Of a stretch of DNA of 64,000 nt, positions 18,941 to 31,513 are shown piece by piece. Position 1 is the stretch's first letter; each line of letters starts with the position of its first letter. Source of the stretch: Psychrobacter sp. WY6 (GTDB taxonomy: Bacteria > Pseudomonadota > Gammaproteobacteria > Pseudomonadales > Moraxellaceae); contig NZ_CP049902.1 in the NCBI RefSeq assembly GCF_018448495.1, forward strand, positions 2,108,001 through 2,172,000, read 5' to 3'. The notes under the pieces are model-generated. The model was not told the DNA's origin and made no database searches. It saw only the letters and a list, made by a program, of their open reading frames with translations. A program made the position numbers and the translations under genes.

Positions 18941-19561
18941 GATTTAAAATGGCTCAAATTTCCCTAAATTTATTCAAGTGTTTGATTTAATAAAATAATT
19001 AATCGCCAATAGTAAATAGAAAAGTATAACCAGTGCGTCATAAGGGATAAAGTGCTGTGTTAACTGATTGTTTTTTAGAAATATATTAATTTGTGAAAAT
19101 AAGCAATATCGTTAGTTTGAAATTTTTTTTCATGATATTATAGCCGAGTTAAGCGCATCACCTCAATCAACGCCGTAAGGTTTTTCTTACAGTGAATTAG
19201 CAGCATCCAAGGTGGCAGATTTTTTGCTAAAGCGATTTTTTCGTTTTAATAGCGATATCTGATCATCACACTCCTTTCACTACAAACAAGAAGAAGGCAC
19301 TAATGCCGCTTAGCTGTTCGTTGTTGCCTTTGTATTGTTAACGTAGCCCGTTTAACAGTCGAACGACCTACTTAACCGCTTCCAGCCTACGCTGGATTTT
19401 CTCGTTTTGTGATGGCGCCGTTTGGACTTTTGATTATTGTTATAAGTATCTATCGATAGCTATCATCTAAATGAATGATGGTGATGGCTAGTTATACCAG
19501 ACGATCAGACTTCCTAAAGCACTATTTATGATGGTTTTTAAACGATAGTTATGGAGTTGTT
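18941..19561. other. Long region upstream of putA
   Basis: About 620 bases without a recognisable gene. It is AT-rich at first, then more balanced. Small hairpin potential is seen at CGTAAGgtttttCTTACAG near 19170-19195. This PutA has no DNA-binding domain, so putA control must come from another protein, and this region is the likely target (inference). Confidence 0.45.
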
Positions 19562-22500
19562 ATGAACCCAGTAGACCAGTTTACCCCGCAAGAGCCGATT
19601 TTGTTTAATCCTGTCGATTTGCTATCGCCAGACTACATTACCCAGTCGGCAGAAACTCTGCACGCCCGTATTTCGCCGTTGTATAGCGTCGATGAAGAGC
19701 GCTGGTTGTCCAAATTATTGCCACTGGCTGAACCCAGCACAGAAGAACGTGACGCCGCTGCTGAGCAAACGCGCCAGCTGGTTGAGCATGTACGTAATGA
19801 TGGCAAAGCGGTCAAGATGGTCGACTCATTACTGCTTGAGTATAGTCTTGATACCCAAGAAGGTATCTTGCTGATGAGCTTAGCAGAAGCCTTGATTCGA
19901 GTGCCAGACAATTATACTGCTGATGCCTTGATTCATGACAAAATGAGTGTGGCTGATTGGAAAAAGCACATCAAAAATGACAACGGTTTTATGGTCAATG
20001 CCTCGACATGGGGCATGATGATGACAGGTCGTGTCGTCAGTATTGATAGTAGCACCACAGCATCAGGCTTTTTGGATCGCATGACTAAAAAGATGGGTGA
20101 GCCTGTTATTCGTAGTGCCATGCAAAAAGCCATGCGGATCATGGGTCATCAGTTTGTATTGGGCGAGACCATCGAGGACGCCAATAAAAATAGCCAGCCT
20201 TATCGTAATAAAGGCTATACCTATTCGTTTGATATGCTCGGTGAAGCGGCTATTGCGCATAAAGACGCTGAAAAATACTTCAATGACTACCTGCATGCGA
20301 TCAGAGCCACTGCCAGTATCAAAGTCAAAGAAGGCATGCCTAAGCCATCAGTATCTATCAAGCTGTCAGCATTGCACCCTCGCTATGAAGCCACGCAAGA
20401 AGCCCAAGTCATGGGTTTATTACGTCAACGCTGCTTGCTGCTCATCGAAGCGGCACGTGAAGTCAACGTTGACCTTAGTATCGATGCCGAAGAAGCCGAC
20501 CGCCTTGAAATTTCTTTAAAACTGTTTGAGTCTTTGTACCGTGACAATTTGACGGCTGACTGGGATGGTCTTGGCTTGGTCGTGCAAGGTTACTCTAAGC
20601 GTGCCATTGCTATTTTGGTGTGGCTGGCTCGCCTATCGACTGAGGTGGGAGATCGTATTCCAGTACGTCTGGTAAAGGGTGCCTATTGGGATACTGAGAT
20701 CAAGCTTGCCCAGCAAAAAGGTCTGTCAGGCTATCCTGTCTGGACACGTAAAGAAGGCACGGATACTGCTTATCTTGCCTGTGCGCGTTTCTTGTTATCA
20801 GATCATCTGCGAGGCTTGATTTGGCCACAGTTTGCGACACACAATGCGCACACCCTAGCGTCAATTATGACCATGAGTAAGCATAGAGACTTTGAGTTTC
20901 AGCGTCTACATGGTATGGGCGATGCGCTTTATGATCATATCTTACAAGCGTATAAAATTCCGGTACGTATCTATGCCCCAGTTGGCGCGCATAAAGACTT
21001 GCTGCCGTACTTGGTACGTCGCTTGCTCGAAAACGGTGCCAACAGCTCGTTTGTCCATCAGCTGCTAGACAAGTCTTATCCGATTGAGAAGCTAACAGTA
21101 CATCCTTATGACAAGCTACTGGCTAATGCGACGTTACACAATCCAGAGATTCCGTTGCCGTTAGAGATTTATGGTGCGCGCCGTGCCAGTTTTGGTCCTA
21201 ATATATTCGTAGAGTCACAATGGCCCTTTAAATCTGCTATCGATAGCCATCTGCATAAAACTTGGTCAGCGACGTCAATCGTCAATGGCAAAGCAATTGA
21301 TGAATATGAAGTAGAAGGCATAACGCATAAGCTTGAGACTCAAACCGTACGTGCACCTTGGAACCACGAAGTAAGTGCTGGTGAAGTCACTTATGCCAAT
21401 GCTGAAATAGCTGGTCAAGCGATCGATGCGGCAGTGGCAGGGCAAAGTGTCTGGCAAGCAGTATCAGCTGCTAAGCGTGCTGAAATATTGCGTAAGATAG
21501 CTGATCTCTATGAAGAAAACTACGCTGAGCTAATGGCGCTATGCCAAATCGAAGCGGGCAAAACCCTTCAAGACGGTATTGATGAAATTAAAGAAGCGGT
21601 TGATTTCTGCCGTTTTTATGCCGATGAAGCAGAGCGTTTAGACGACGTCGTGCATGAATTTACCGATTTGGCTGGCAAGCAATCTCGTCAAGTTTATAAA
21701 GCACGTGGCACCTTTGTCTGTATTAGCCCATGGAACTTCCCATTGGCTATCTATACGGGTCAAATCGTAGCGGCGCTAGCAGCAGGTAATACGGTGGTGG
21801 CGAAACCTGCCGAACAAACCAGCTTGATTGCCCATTTTGGTGCTCAGCTAATGTACCAAGCAGGCGTACCAACACAAGCCTTACAGTTAGTGATCGGTGC
21901 TGGCGATGTTGGTGGTGCATTGACAGCGGCTGACAATATAGCAGGTGTGATATTTACGGGTTCAACCCAAACGGCTCAACGTATTAACCAAAGCCTAAAT
22001 GATCATGCCCAAGCCAGTGGTGAGCTACCTGTTTTTATCGCCGAAACTGGTGGTCAGAATGCTATGATTGTTGATTCAACGGCATTGCCAGAACAAGTGG
22101 TTAGAGACGCTGTCTTATCTGCATTTGGTTCAGCAGGTCAGCGTTGCTCAGCTTGCCGTATATTGTGCGTGCAAGAAGAAATGGCTGATAATTTAATTGA
22201 GCTATTACAAGGTAATATGGCTGAGCTATCGGTCGGCAATCCTTTATATGCTGCTACAGATGTGGGTCCAGTGATTGATGCGGATGCCAAACGTAGTCTT
22301 GAAGCGCATATCGAGCGTATGGACGCTGAGCCAACGGCGACTATCTTGGCACAGACGCCAATGAGCTCAAGCTCAGTTGTCAGTCAAGAACAGTCTACCT
22401 TTGTATTGCCAACAGCGATCGAAGTGAAAAGTATCGACGTGATAGGTGGCGAGCATTTTGGTCCAATTTTGCACGTACTGCGCTATCAAGCACGTGATCT

Positions 22501-22822
22501 GAATAAGCTGATTGATGCCATCAACGCGACAGGCTTTGGTTTGACCTTGGGTATTCATAGCCGTATCGAAAATACCGTTGAGCACATCGAGCGCCGTGCA
22601 TTTGTAGGTAATACTTATATCAACCGCAACCAAATCGGTGCCGTCGTAAACGTACAACCATTCGGGGGTTGTGGTCTGTCTGGCACGGGTCCTAAAGCTG
22701 GTGGCCCGCATTATGTCGCACGTTTGATGCAGCTTAGCTCAGAGTCAAATAGCAGTAATCAGACAACTGCTAATACTACTAATACCACTACCCAAACCAC
22801 CACTCAAACAGAACTCGCATAA
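19562..22822 (+). CDS. putA: Bifunctional proline dehydrogenase / L-glutamate-gamma-semialdehyde dehydrogenase PutA
   Basis: Oxidises proline to glutamate in two steps. The FAD-dependent PRODH barrel covers about residues 100-480 (SIKLSALHPRYE, DAEEADRLEISLKLFE, RLVKGAYWDTEIK, YAPVGAHKDLLPYLVRRLLENGA). The NAD-dependent aldehyde dehydrogenase covers about 590-1065 (ISPWNFPLAIYTGQ, catalytic FGSAGQRCSACRIL). There is no N-terminal ribbon-helix-helix domain, so it should be a catalytic enzyme only. The ALDH ends at GPKAGGPHYVARLM and a low-complexity S/N/T/Q tail follows. The C-terminal domain found in long PutAs is absent and is encoded by the next gene. GGAG lies seven bases before the ATG. 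The frame is intact over 1086 residues. Confidence 0.97.
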   Translation: MNPVDQFTPQEPILFNPVDLLSPDYITQSAETLHARISPLYSVDEERWLSKLLPLAEPSTEERDAAAEQTRQLVEHVRNDGKAVKMVDSLLLEYSLDTQEGILLMSLAEALIRVPDNYTADALIHDKMSVADWKKHIKNDNGFMVNASTWGMMMTGRVVSIDSSTTASGFLDRMTKKMGEPVIRSAMQKAMRIMGHQFVLGETIEDANKNSQPYRNKGYTYSFDMLGEAAIAHKDAEKYFNDYLHAIRATASIKVKEGMPKPSVSIKLSALHPRYEATQEAQVMGLLRQRCLLLIEAAREVNVDLSIDAEEADRLEISLKLFESLYRDNLTADWDGLGLVVQGYSKRAIAILVWLARLSTEVGDRIPVRLVKGAYWDTEIKLAQQKGLSGYPVWTRKEGTDTAYLACARFLLSDHLRGLIWPQFATHNAHTLASIMTMSKHRDFEFQRLHGMGDALYDHILQAYKIPVRIYAPVGAHKDLLPYLVRRLLENGANSSFVHQLLDKSYPIEKLTVHPYDKLLANATLHNPEIPLPLEIYGARRASFGPNIFVESQWPFKSAIDSHLHKTWSATSIVNGKAIDEYEVEGITHKLETQTVRAPWNHEVSAGEVTYANAEIAGQAIDAAVAGQSVWQAVSAAKRAEILRKIADLYEENYAELMALCQIEAGKTLQDGIDEIKEAVDFCRFYADEAERLDDVVHEFTDLAGKQSRQVYKARGTFVCISPWNFPLAIYTGQIVAALAAGNTVVAKPAEQTSLIAHFGAQLMYQAGVPTQALQLVIGAGDVGGALTAADNIAGVIFTGSTQTAQRINQSLNDHAQASGELPVFIAETGGQNAMIVDSTALPEQVVRDAVLSAFGSAGQRCSACRILCVQEEMADNLIELLQGNMAELSVGNPLYAATDVGPVIDADAKRSLEAHIERMDAEPTATILAQTPMSSSSVVSQEQSTFVLPTAIEVKSIDVIGGEHFGPILHVLRYQARDLNKLIDAINATGFGLTLGIHSRIENTVEHIERRAFVGNTYINRNQIGAVVNVQPFGGCGLSGTGPKAGGPHYVARLMQLSSESNSSNQTTANTTNTTTQTTTQTELA

Positions 22823-22833
22823 GGAGTAGCAAC

Positions 22834-23526
22834 ATGGCGACTGAATTCAAAAAAAATCATGCCCAGGTTTGTGAATCTTGGCGATTACTTGGCGCAGTGA
22901 ATCGCGCAACATATCTGCAAGCGGCTATTCCAAAGTTGGCATTGCTGACTGGTGATGCCAATAAAGCAAAGCGTTTGTTCAATCATCTATTGAGCGCCGC
23001 GCCTAGCTTGGATGAGGTGCATCGCATGACTGGTGCAACTGGTGAATCCAATGATCTATATGTCACTGGTCGTGGTAAAACCATGGTTATTGGTGGTGAA
23101 TCTGCTAGAGCCATGGCGGTATTAGGACAGTTGGTAGCCGCACTATTGACAGGTAATGAAGTCATTCTGCATTGCCCAAGCCAAGATGAGATGTGCAATG
23201 AAGCTGCCAAGATACTATACGATACAGGTATCAGCGAAGATGTATTGAGTGTGGCGAATGACTCGCAAACCGTCACGCTTTTATATATCGATCGTCTGGC
23301 ACAGGTTGCAGTCTCTGGCAATCGAAGCGAAGTGCAGACTATCAGTCAAGAGCTTGCCAATACCGATGGTATCTTAACGCAAGTCATCAGCGTCACCGAT
23401 ATGGAAGGCTTGTCAGAGATGCTAACGCCTGATTATTTGCATCGTTTTGTCACTGAGCGTGTCAAAACAATCAATACCACAGCGATCGGTGGTAATGCTA
23501 GCTTGCTTGAACTTGGTACAGAATAA
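22834..23526 (+). CDS. Stand-alone PutA C-terminal ALDH-superfamily domain
   Basis: A 230-residue protein starting 11 bases after putA with its own AAGGAG site. The middle (GATGESNDLYVTGRGKTMVIGG and AVLGQLVAALLTGNEVILH) and the end (RVKTINTTAIGGNASLLELG) match the C-terminal ALDH-superfamily domain and conserved C-terminal motif of long (type B/C) PutAs. That domain is non-catalytic and helps form the substrate tunnel and oligomer. No catalytic Cys motif is visible. It sits in a different frame from putA, and both genes have clean ends, so the split looks real and not a sequencing error. It probably docks onto the 1086-residue PutA (inference). Confidence 0.8.
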   Translation: MATEFKKNHAQVCESWRLLGAVNRATYLQAAIPKLALLTGDANKAKRLFNHLLSAAPSLDEVHRMTGATGESNDLYVTGRGKTMVIGGESARAMAVLGQLVAALLTGNEVILHCPSQDEMCNEAAKILYDTGISEDVLSVANDSQTVTLLYIDRLAQVAVSGNRSEVQTISQELANTDGILTQVISVTDMEGLSEMLTPDYLHRFVTERVKTINTTAIGGNASLLELGTE

Positions 23527-23622
23527 CCGTATTAATTACAAACCCGCTTCTCTCTTATATCCGTTTTGATAAGTGCGAAGCAGTGTTTGGTATAGCTATA
23601 AATACCGAATACGATTTATAAG

Positions 23623-23664
23623 AAAAAACCGCTATCTGAATAATTGTCAGATAGCGGTTTTTTT
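23623..23664. terminator. Bidirectional terminator between the put operon and roxA
   Basis: Stem ACCGCTATCTGA (23628-23639) and TCAGATAGCGGT (23647-23658), a perfect 12-base match with a seven-base loop, flanked by six A and seven T. Confidence 0.88.
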
Positions 23665-23700
23665 ATTTGCGTTATTTGATTCATGTCTGATTAATAGATG

Positions 23701-24867
23701 TTATTCAGCAATATCAATCCATACCCAACCGTTCTCTAGCCATTCGCTCAAATCATCTGCATCAACATCGGTGACATCTTGACTATTTAGGTGTTCGCCA
23801 TTAGCCAAACGCACCAATACCGCTACTGCGGTCTCGTCAAGCCCGTCAATGCGCTGACCATTGGCATATAGCATAATGCCATCATTAGTCTGGCTATAGA
23901 GCAAACGATTGCTATAATCCGCTTGCAAGGTGGCACCTTCTGCTAGAGCTTGCATGAGCTCATCCGTATCCAATGTATCCTCTGGCATCAGCGCATCATA
24001 CTGGCGTTTGCTGACGACTTCAGAAACTGCTTGACGAATGATATCATTACCACGCTCAGACTGTAGCATTTGTAATAGCTGATCTTTGATCGCATTGATG
24101 CTGCTCGCTTGCAATTCACCTGACGCTTGCAGCGCTTGTGGCAGCAGTATTGGGATAAATAAATCGCTATCGTTGGTGGCAATATCAGCCAAGCTGTCGA
24201 TGATTTGCATCAAGTTGGGACGACGGCAGCCAAATGAAAGGTTAAGCAATCGTCTTGTGCCACACCAAAATGTGATAGCTTCGGTGGTACGTAAAGCACG
24301 TCACCGCTTCTAATATCTCAAAGATAATCTCGCCCATATCATCAAACAATCGAATCGGTTCATCAGCGACAAACTCGGTATTTTTATCACAGAATTTGCC
24401 CAGTTGCCAACGTCTAGTGCCGTAGCCTTGCGCAAGAAAACACATCATAATCGTCATAGTGTTTGCCGACTGAGCCAGCTTTTGGCGCATAAGAAACCAT
24501 GATGTCATCACGTTGCCATTGTGGAATAAAGTCAAAGGCTTGCCACAATTGACCAAGCTCAGGTGACCACTGTTCCATATTCTGCACCAGTACGGTCCAT
24601 TGCTCAGGTAAGTTATCGAAATCAGTTTCAGTCAATGGGCTTTTTTTAAGTTGCCACTGCGCCTGACCTTCTTTTTTACTTGCTGCTTGAGTCAGCAGGC
24701 GCGCTGCGGCATTCTTCTAGGGCTAGACCGAGCATGTCGTCAGGTTCAAACATGCCAATTAGTTGTGGTAAGCCTTGTTTAATTAAGAGTGGCTTTTTTT
24801 GCCAGTATTCGCTTAAAAATTGCTCAGGCGTGATAGAGTCGGGTAAACAAAGCGGTATAGAAGTCAT
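23701..24867 (-). CDS. roxA: Ribosomal protein L16 arginine hydroxylase, cupin/JmjC type (multiple frameshifts)
   Basis: Fe(II)/2-oxoglutarate oxygenase of the YcfD/RoxA family, which hydroxylates an arginine of ribosomal protein L16. The N-terminus is MTSIPLCLPDSITPEQFLSE (ATG 24865-24867) followed by YWQKKPLLIKQGLP. The iron-binding HxD is in KHYDDYDVF. FGCRRPNLMQ leads to the helical C-terminal part. At least four indels break it: near 24711, a surplus T near 24437, one near 24318, and a missing T near 24236. Reading across them gives a full-length protein of about 385 residues. Its position beside purB is the synteny seen in related bacteria. Confidence 0.85.
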
Positions 24868-25017
24868 GGGTAGATCCGTGTGTTTAAGTAGAAAGGATAT
24901 CAAGGTAAGCAGAATATAAAACTAGAACAGTGCTTTATAGCTGACGTGTATTGGTTATGATTAGCGTCTAGCTGATGGTCAAAATATAGCCATCAATGCA
25001 TTATCCGTAGGAAATTT

Positions 25018-25209
25018 ATGAAAAAATTACAGTTTATCGTCATCGCGAGTATGTTTATGCTGCAAGCTTGTGTGCATAAAATCGTCACTGTACCTGTAAA
25101 AGTCGCCTACAAAACCACTAAAGGCGTCGTCAAAGGTACTGTTGCTGTTACTAAAGCCATCATACCGGGCGATAGTAGTGACAAAAAAGACAAAGACGAT
25201 AAAGAATAA
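25018..25209 (+). CDS. Small lipoprotein (63 residues)
   Basis: Signal peptide MKKLQFIVIASMFM with lipobox LQAC gives a mature lipid-anchored peptide of about 45 residues. The mature part repeats V/T/K (VTVPVKVAYKTTKGVVKGTV) and ends in a charged DKKDKDDKE tail. AGGAAA lies upstream of the ATG. It resembles the family of small NF-type lipoproteins common in Moraxellaceae, function unknown. It is encoded opposite to roxA and purB. Confidence 0.7.
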   Translation: MKKLQFIVIASMFMLQACVHKIVTVPVKVAYKTTKGVVKGTVAVTKAIIPGDSSDKKDKDDKE

Positions 25210-25268
25210 AAACCTCACCCATTAACTATGTATTTAAAAAATCATAGTGTTTAGAGTAAGGTTTTTTT

Positions 25269-25305
25269 AAAAAGATATAAATGAATGCTCGTTTATATCT
25301 TTTTT
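25269..25305. terminator. Bidirectional hairpin terminator between the small lipoprotein gene and purB
   Basis: Perfect 13-base stem AAAAAGATATAAA (25269-25281) and TTTATATCTTTTT (25292-25304) with a ten-base loop. The stem is A/T rich, so it is less stable than most. A second, looser hairpin (AACCT...AGGTT) lies just before it at about 25211-25266 and may be the main terminator of the lipoprotein gene. Confidence 0.6.
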
Positions 25306-25334
25306 ACATTTTATAAAGATAAGATTGTTACCAG

Positions 25335-26734
<1,400 letters not shown>

Positions 26735-26870
26735 TTAAATTAAAAAGTAAAAGTGATGAAAACTGTGAAATCACACAAATGAACACATCATATAACTGTG
26801 GTCAAAAAAATACGGGTAGTGTAGCAAATGTAGCCGTTGATAAAACCAAAATATGCATATAACGCTATTA

Positions 26871-28718
26871 TTAAGGGGTATCGGGTGTATTAGAGTGTGT
26901 GGTGCCATACTTAGTATTAAAGTAAAAACTACGTTTTGTCCTTGGATCTAAAATTGAGGTTACCGTTTTAACAGTACCGTTATTGCCGATAGCGACACTG
27001 TCTGCGGCATATTCGCTTGCTTGATGAATTGGATTCGCAAGTTTTGACGTCACTATCGCGCCATTCACATTTTTTTCTTGCAAGACATCTTGTAGAACAA
27101 AGTGATTAATACTAAGGTTGGCTCGATTGGTCGCAGTAATTTTGTAGGCAATACATTGTCCTGGAGTTACTTCAGATAGGGCGGCTTTACTATAGGCAAG
27201 CTTGTTTTCTAGATTTGGTAACAATGAGGCGATTTTGCAATCGTTAAGTGCTTGTTCTTTTTCAAGGACTAAAGCTGTGCTTTTATCAATCACTCTGCCA
27301 AAGTTATTATTTTCATAGTTAGACTTGTTAGTAGTCAAGGAAATAACAGTCTTTTCATTAGTAGTACGAATGGGATAAGTGCTACCACTATTTTCTTCAA
27401 TCAGGCAGACAGTACTTTTGCCAGTTAGAGAAGCGATAGGTATTTTAATCTCATATTTACCGACAATATTAGTAGGAATATTGATAGTTTCAAGAGGAGC
27501 ATTGGTTGTACAGTCAACCAGCTTGACTGTGCTACCTGCAATACCACTTTCAGCAGAGTCAAAAGTACCATTGAAGAAGTTGGTATTGTTATATATACCG
27601 CTGTCTATCGTAGCGTTATCTTTTTTGACATTGATGTCGCTATCATTTATACCGCCATTATCATTGAATACAGTGCCTGAAAAGACGTAATTCAACGGTT
27701 CACTTTCTACCCCAAAGCTGATCCATTCGTTATAGGTTTCACCGATTACGTTACGCGCAATGCCGATATTACCATTCATAATCCCTTCATAAGTCAAAGT
27801 CACGGCGTTCGCGTTTCTTACCGCGACAACATAATTGCTTTGACTGTTTTCAATGCCATAACTGACATAACCACCATTGGAAATAGCGGTATTAGATGAG
27901 AGTGCAGAATACGTGCTGCCATTATTGATACTTTTAATAATATTTTCAAAAGTTGGCGTCGGTGGTAAAACTCCGTTATTTGAATTGAGGCTTACTTGTT
28001 TATTCGTATTCAAGGTAGGGGTATATGGGTTTTGGCTACCGGTAATACCAGCTAGATTAGTAATATTATAATAATAAACCACTACCATTCACATTTGAGC
28101 TATCGGTACGCAGCTGCGGGTTGAACACAGCATTTTGTGAATTCAGCTGGGTACTATTGACTTTGCTGCCCAAATAATCACCCATTGCATTATAGTAATA
28201 GGGGACATCTGGGTTGTTTTTGATAGTGGCTTGCGCAGGTATACTAATTTGACTATTTGAGTAAAATTTAACGTTTGACGTGCAATTTCTGAGTTACCAC
28301 CCATTGAATAGCTGGCTTGACCAATCTTTATGGTATGTATAGAGGCGTTATCATTAGGCGTAATAGTAAAAGTGTACTTAAACTTATCTCTATCAATACT
28401 AGTATTAGAATCATTCCTGATCTCAATACCATTGGTACGCGTACCACTAGATGGTGTTATCTCAGCATTACTGTTATAACCAATATTTTCATTGCGCACT
28501 AAAGTAAAACGACCAGTAGCACCAGAACCTGCTGCGATATAGGTGCCAGAAGCAGTACCAGTCGAAGCATTAGAGCTGGTAACCGTAATACTACCCAGCT
28601 CTGATGGTGCTGACTGTGCACTAAATGACGCAGCAATAAAAGTAAGCGTAAGACCTCTCTTTACCCATATCGAACAAGAAAATGAGATATTCAGCAAGGC
28701 GAAAAGGCGAGCGGTCAT
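26871..28718 (-). CDS. Secreted surface protein with DUF11-like and prealbumin-like domains (frameshifted)
   Basis: Predicted exported protein of about 615 residues. A long signal peptide ends near AQSA (residue 36). The middle region is rich in N, S, T and G. A segment reading GIAGSTVKLVDCTTNAPLET...GKYEIKIP resembles SpaA/prealbumin-like repeats. GQCIAYKITATNRANLSINHFVLQDVL resembles the DUF11 repeat of surface proteins. The C-terminus has no sorting signal or membrane helix. Two indels occur, one A lost near 28257 and one compensating change near 28090, so the outer frames agree. AGGATAC precedes the ATG. An adhesin or S-layer-associated role is possible but not shown. Confidence 0.65.
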
Positions 28719-28770
28719 TCAGTATCCTAAAAAAGACAAATCATTGTATTAATTAATGTTAACTGAGATG

Positions 28771-29991
<1,221 letters not shown>

Positions 29992-30251
29992 AAAGCGGCT
30001 CAACTATTTGTACGTTCTCCAAAATAGATATTGACGCCAAAAATTATGCCATTGCTACAATAGGTAGTCTCAGCAGAACGACGTCAGCTTATCTTTTGGA
30101 TCTGGTATTATGATAAAATAAACGTCATATTATACCAGTTAATTGAAACTGGTGGCGACCGATGGTGTCTAGGCATTGGTAAAATCGCTTTAGAAATTTA
30201 GATAGTGGTTTTGAATTATTTTAATCACGTTTCACTCATCTTGGAATAATA

Positions 30252-30725
30252 ATGATAAAAATTGGTCAAGGTATCGACGTTCACGCTTTTCACAATAATG
30301 GTCAGCAGCAGCATATGTGGTGAGCAGGTGTGCCTATTGAACACACGCACAGTTTGCTGGCACACTCTGATGGAGATGTGGTGCTGCATGCGCTTGCCGA
30401 TGCACTGCTTGGCGCATTGGCGCTTGGAGATATCGGTCAGCATTTTCCTGATACAGATGCCGCCCATGCAGGTTTGGACTCGCGGGTGCTGCTACGTTAT
30501 GTCTACAGTAAAGTGCAAGAGGCTGGTTATAGTCTAGGCAACGCTGATATCACTGTGATGTGTGAGCGTCCAAAGCTGGCACCGCACAGTCAAGCCATGC
30601 GTGATAATATTGCCAGTGATTTGCAGACGGCGGTTAATAATATCAGCGTTAAAGCCACCACCACTGAAAAGTTAGGCTTTACCGGTCGGCAAGAGGGCAT
30701 TATGGCCAATGCCGTGGTATTATAG
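30252..30725 (+). CDS. ispF: 2-C-methyl-D-erythritol 2,4-cyclodiphosphate synthase IspF (in-frame TGA)
   Basis: Fifth step of the MEP isoprenoid pathway. [10 protein letters not shown] carries the zinc ligands D and [23 protein letters not shown] the third zinc ligand, and [17 protein letters not shown] is the canonical C-terminal motif. The frame from ATG 30252 is interrupted only by TGA at 30321-30323, codon 24, where related proteins have a hydrophobic residue before AGV. A single-base change (TTA or TGG to TGA) would explain it. The gene is normally essential, so an error is more likely than a true stop. Confidence 0.88.
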
Positions 30726-30952
30726 TCCCTAATGTTGTCGAATCTAGATAGCTTAGATCGGGTGTCATCGCTGCTTGAGCACTCCGAGTCATATTGACTT
30801 GGTGAGTTGAGCGTAGATTTTATATATAGACTCTATAGAGTTATACTTGTAATACCGTGGCGCTTGCCCCATGTATCAGCCATCTCTTTTCTCAATCATT
30901 TTGTAATATCAATCACTGTTTTCAATGAACCGCTTTATCAATAGGAGCTTTT

Positions 30953-31298
30953 ATGAGTGAGCAAACCCCAAATACTGCTGCAAACGACGTTGAACAATTG
31001 ATCCGTGATCAAATCCGTGACAATAAAGTTATTATATGAAAGGAACGCCGCAATTTCCGCAGTGTGGCTTTTCTGCTAAATCGATTGAAGTGCTTACTCA
31101 ATCGGTCGTCCATTTGCGTTTGTAAATATTTTAGAAAACCCAGAAATCCGTGCGACGTTACCTAAAGTGGCTAATTGGCCGACTTTTCCACAGTTGTGGA
31201 TTGACGGCGAATTGATGGGCGGATCAGACATTATTTTGCAAATGTATCAATCAGGCGAGCTTAAGCCATTGGTTGAAGCAAACAGCCCTGCTGCTTAA
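30953..31298 (+). CDS. grxD: Monothiol CGFS glutaredoxin GrxD (frameshifted)
   Basis: Cytosolic glutaredoxin that carries and transfers [2Fe-2S] clusters. The CGFS active site lies in KGTPQFPQCGFSAKS, followed by ATLPKVANWPTFPQLWIDGELMGGSDIILQ-type sequence, the glutathione-binding region. AGGAG is placed perfectly before ATG 30953. Two breaks are seen: bases lost near 31035 (VI-YMKG expected) and one A lost near 31102 (TQIGRPFAFV expected). Restored length is about 115 residues. Confidence 0.9.
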
Positions 31299-31361
31299 TA
31301 CTTGATAGTATGCTTTGGATGTCTTTGATATTCAAATAAACTTGATAAGATAAAGCACAGT

Positions 31362-31398
31362 AAACCCAAATGGTCAGTTAATGGCTATTTGGGTTTTT
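31362..31398 (+). terminator. rho-independent terminator after grxD
   Basis: Stem AAACCCAAAT (31362-31371) and ATTTGGGTTT (31387-31396), a perfect ten-base match with a 15-base loop, followed by T residues. Confidence 0.75.
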
Positions 31399-31513
31399 AG
31401 TGTCTTTACGCTTTAGTGTTTTTAGGCTTCGTTGTTTTATCGAATTTACCCCCATATAGTGTGCAAGATATCAGCGATATAAATAATAATTATCATACGA
31501 GTGAGAGAGCTTT

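Noticed and set aside
23573..23782. 69-codon plus-strand frame over the terminator
   Set aside because: It runs through the put terminator and the end of roxA. Not a gene.
30321..30323. Selenocysteine codon in ispF
   Set aside because: No hairpin of the right kind follows the TGA, IspF has no known selenoprotein form, and the position is not catalytic. Substitution is simpler.
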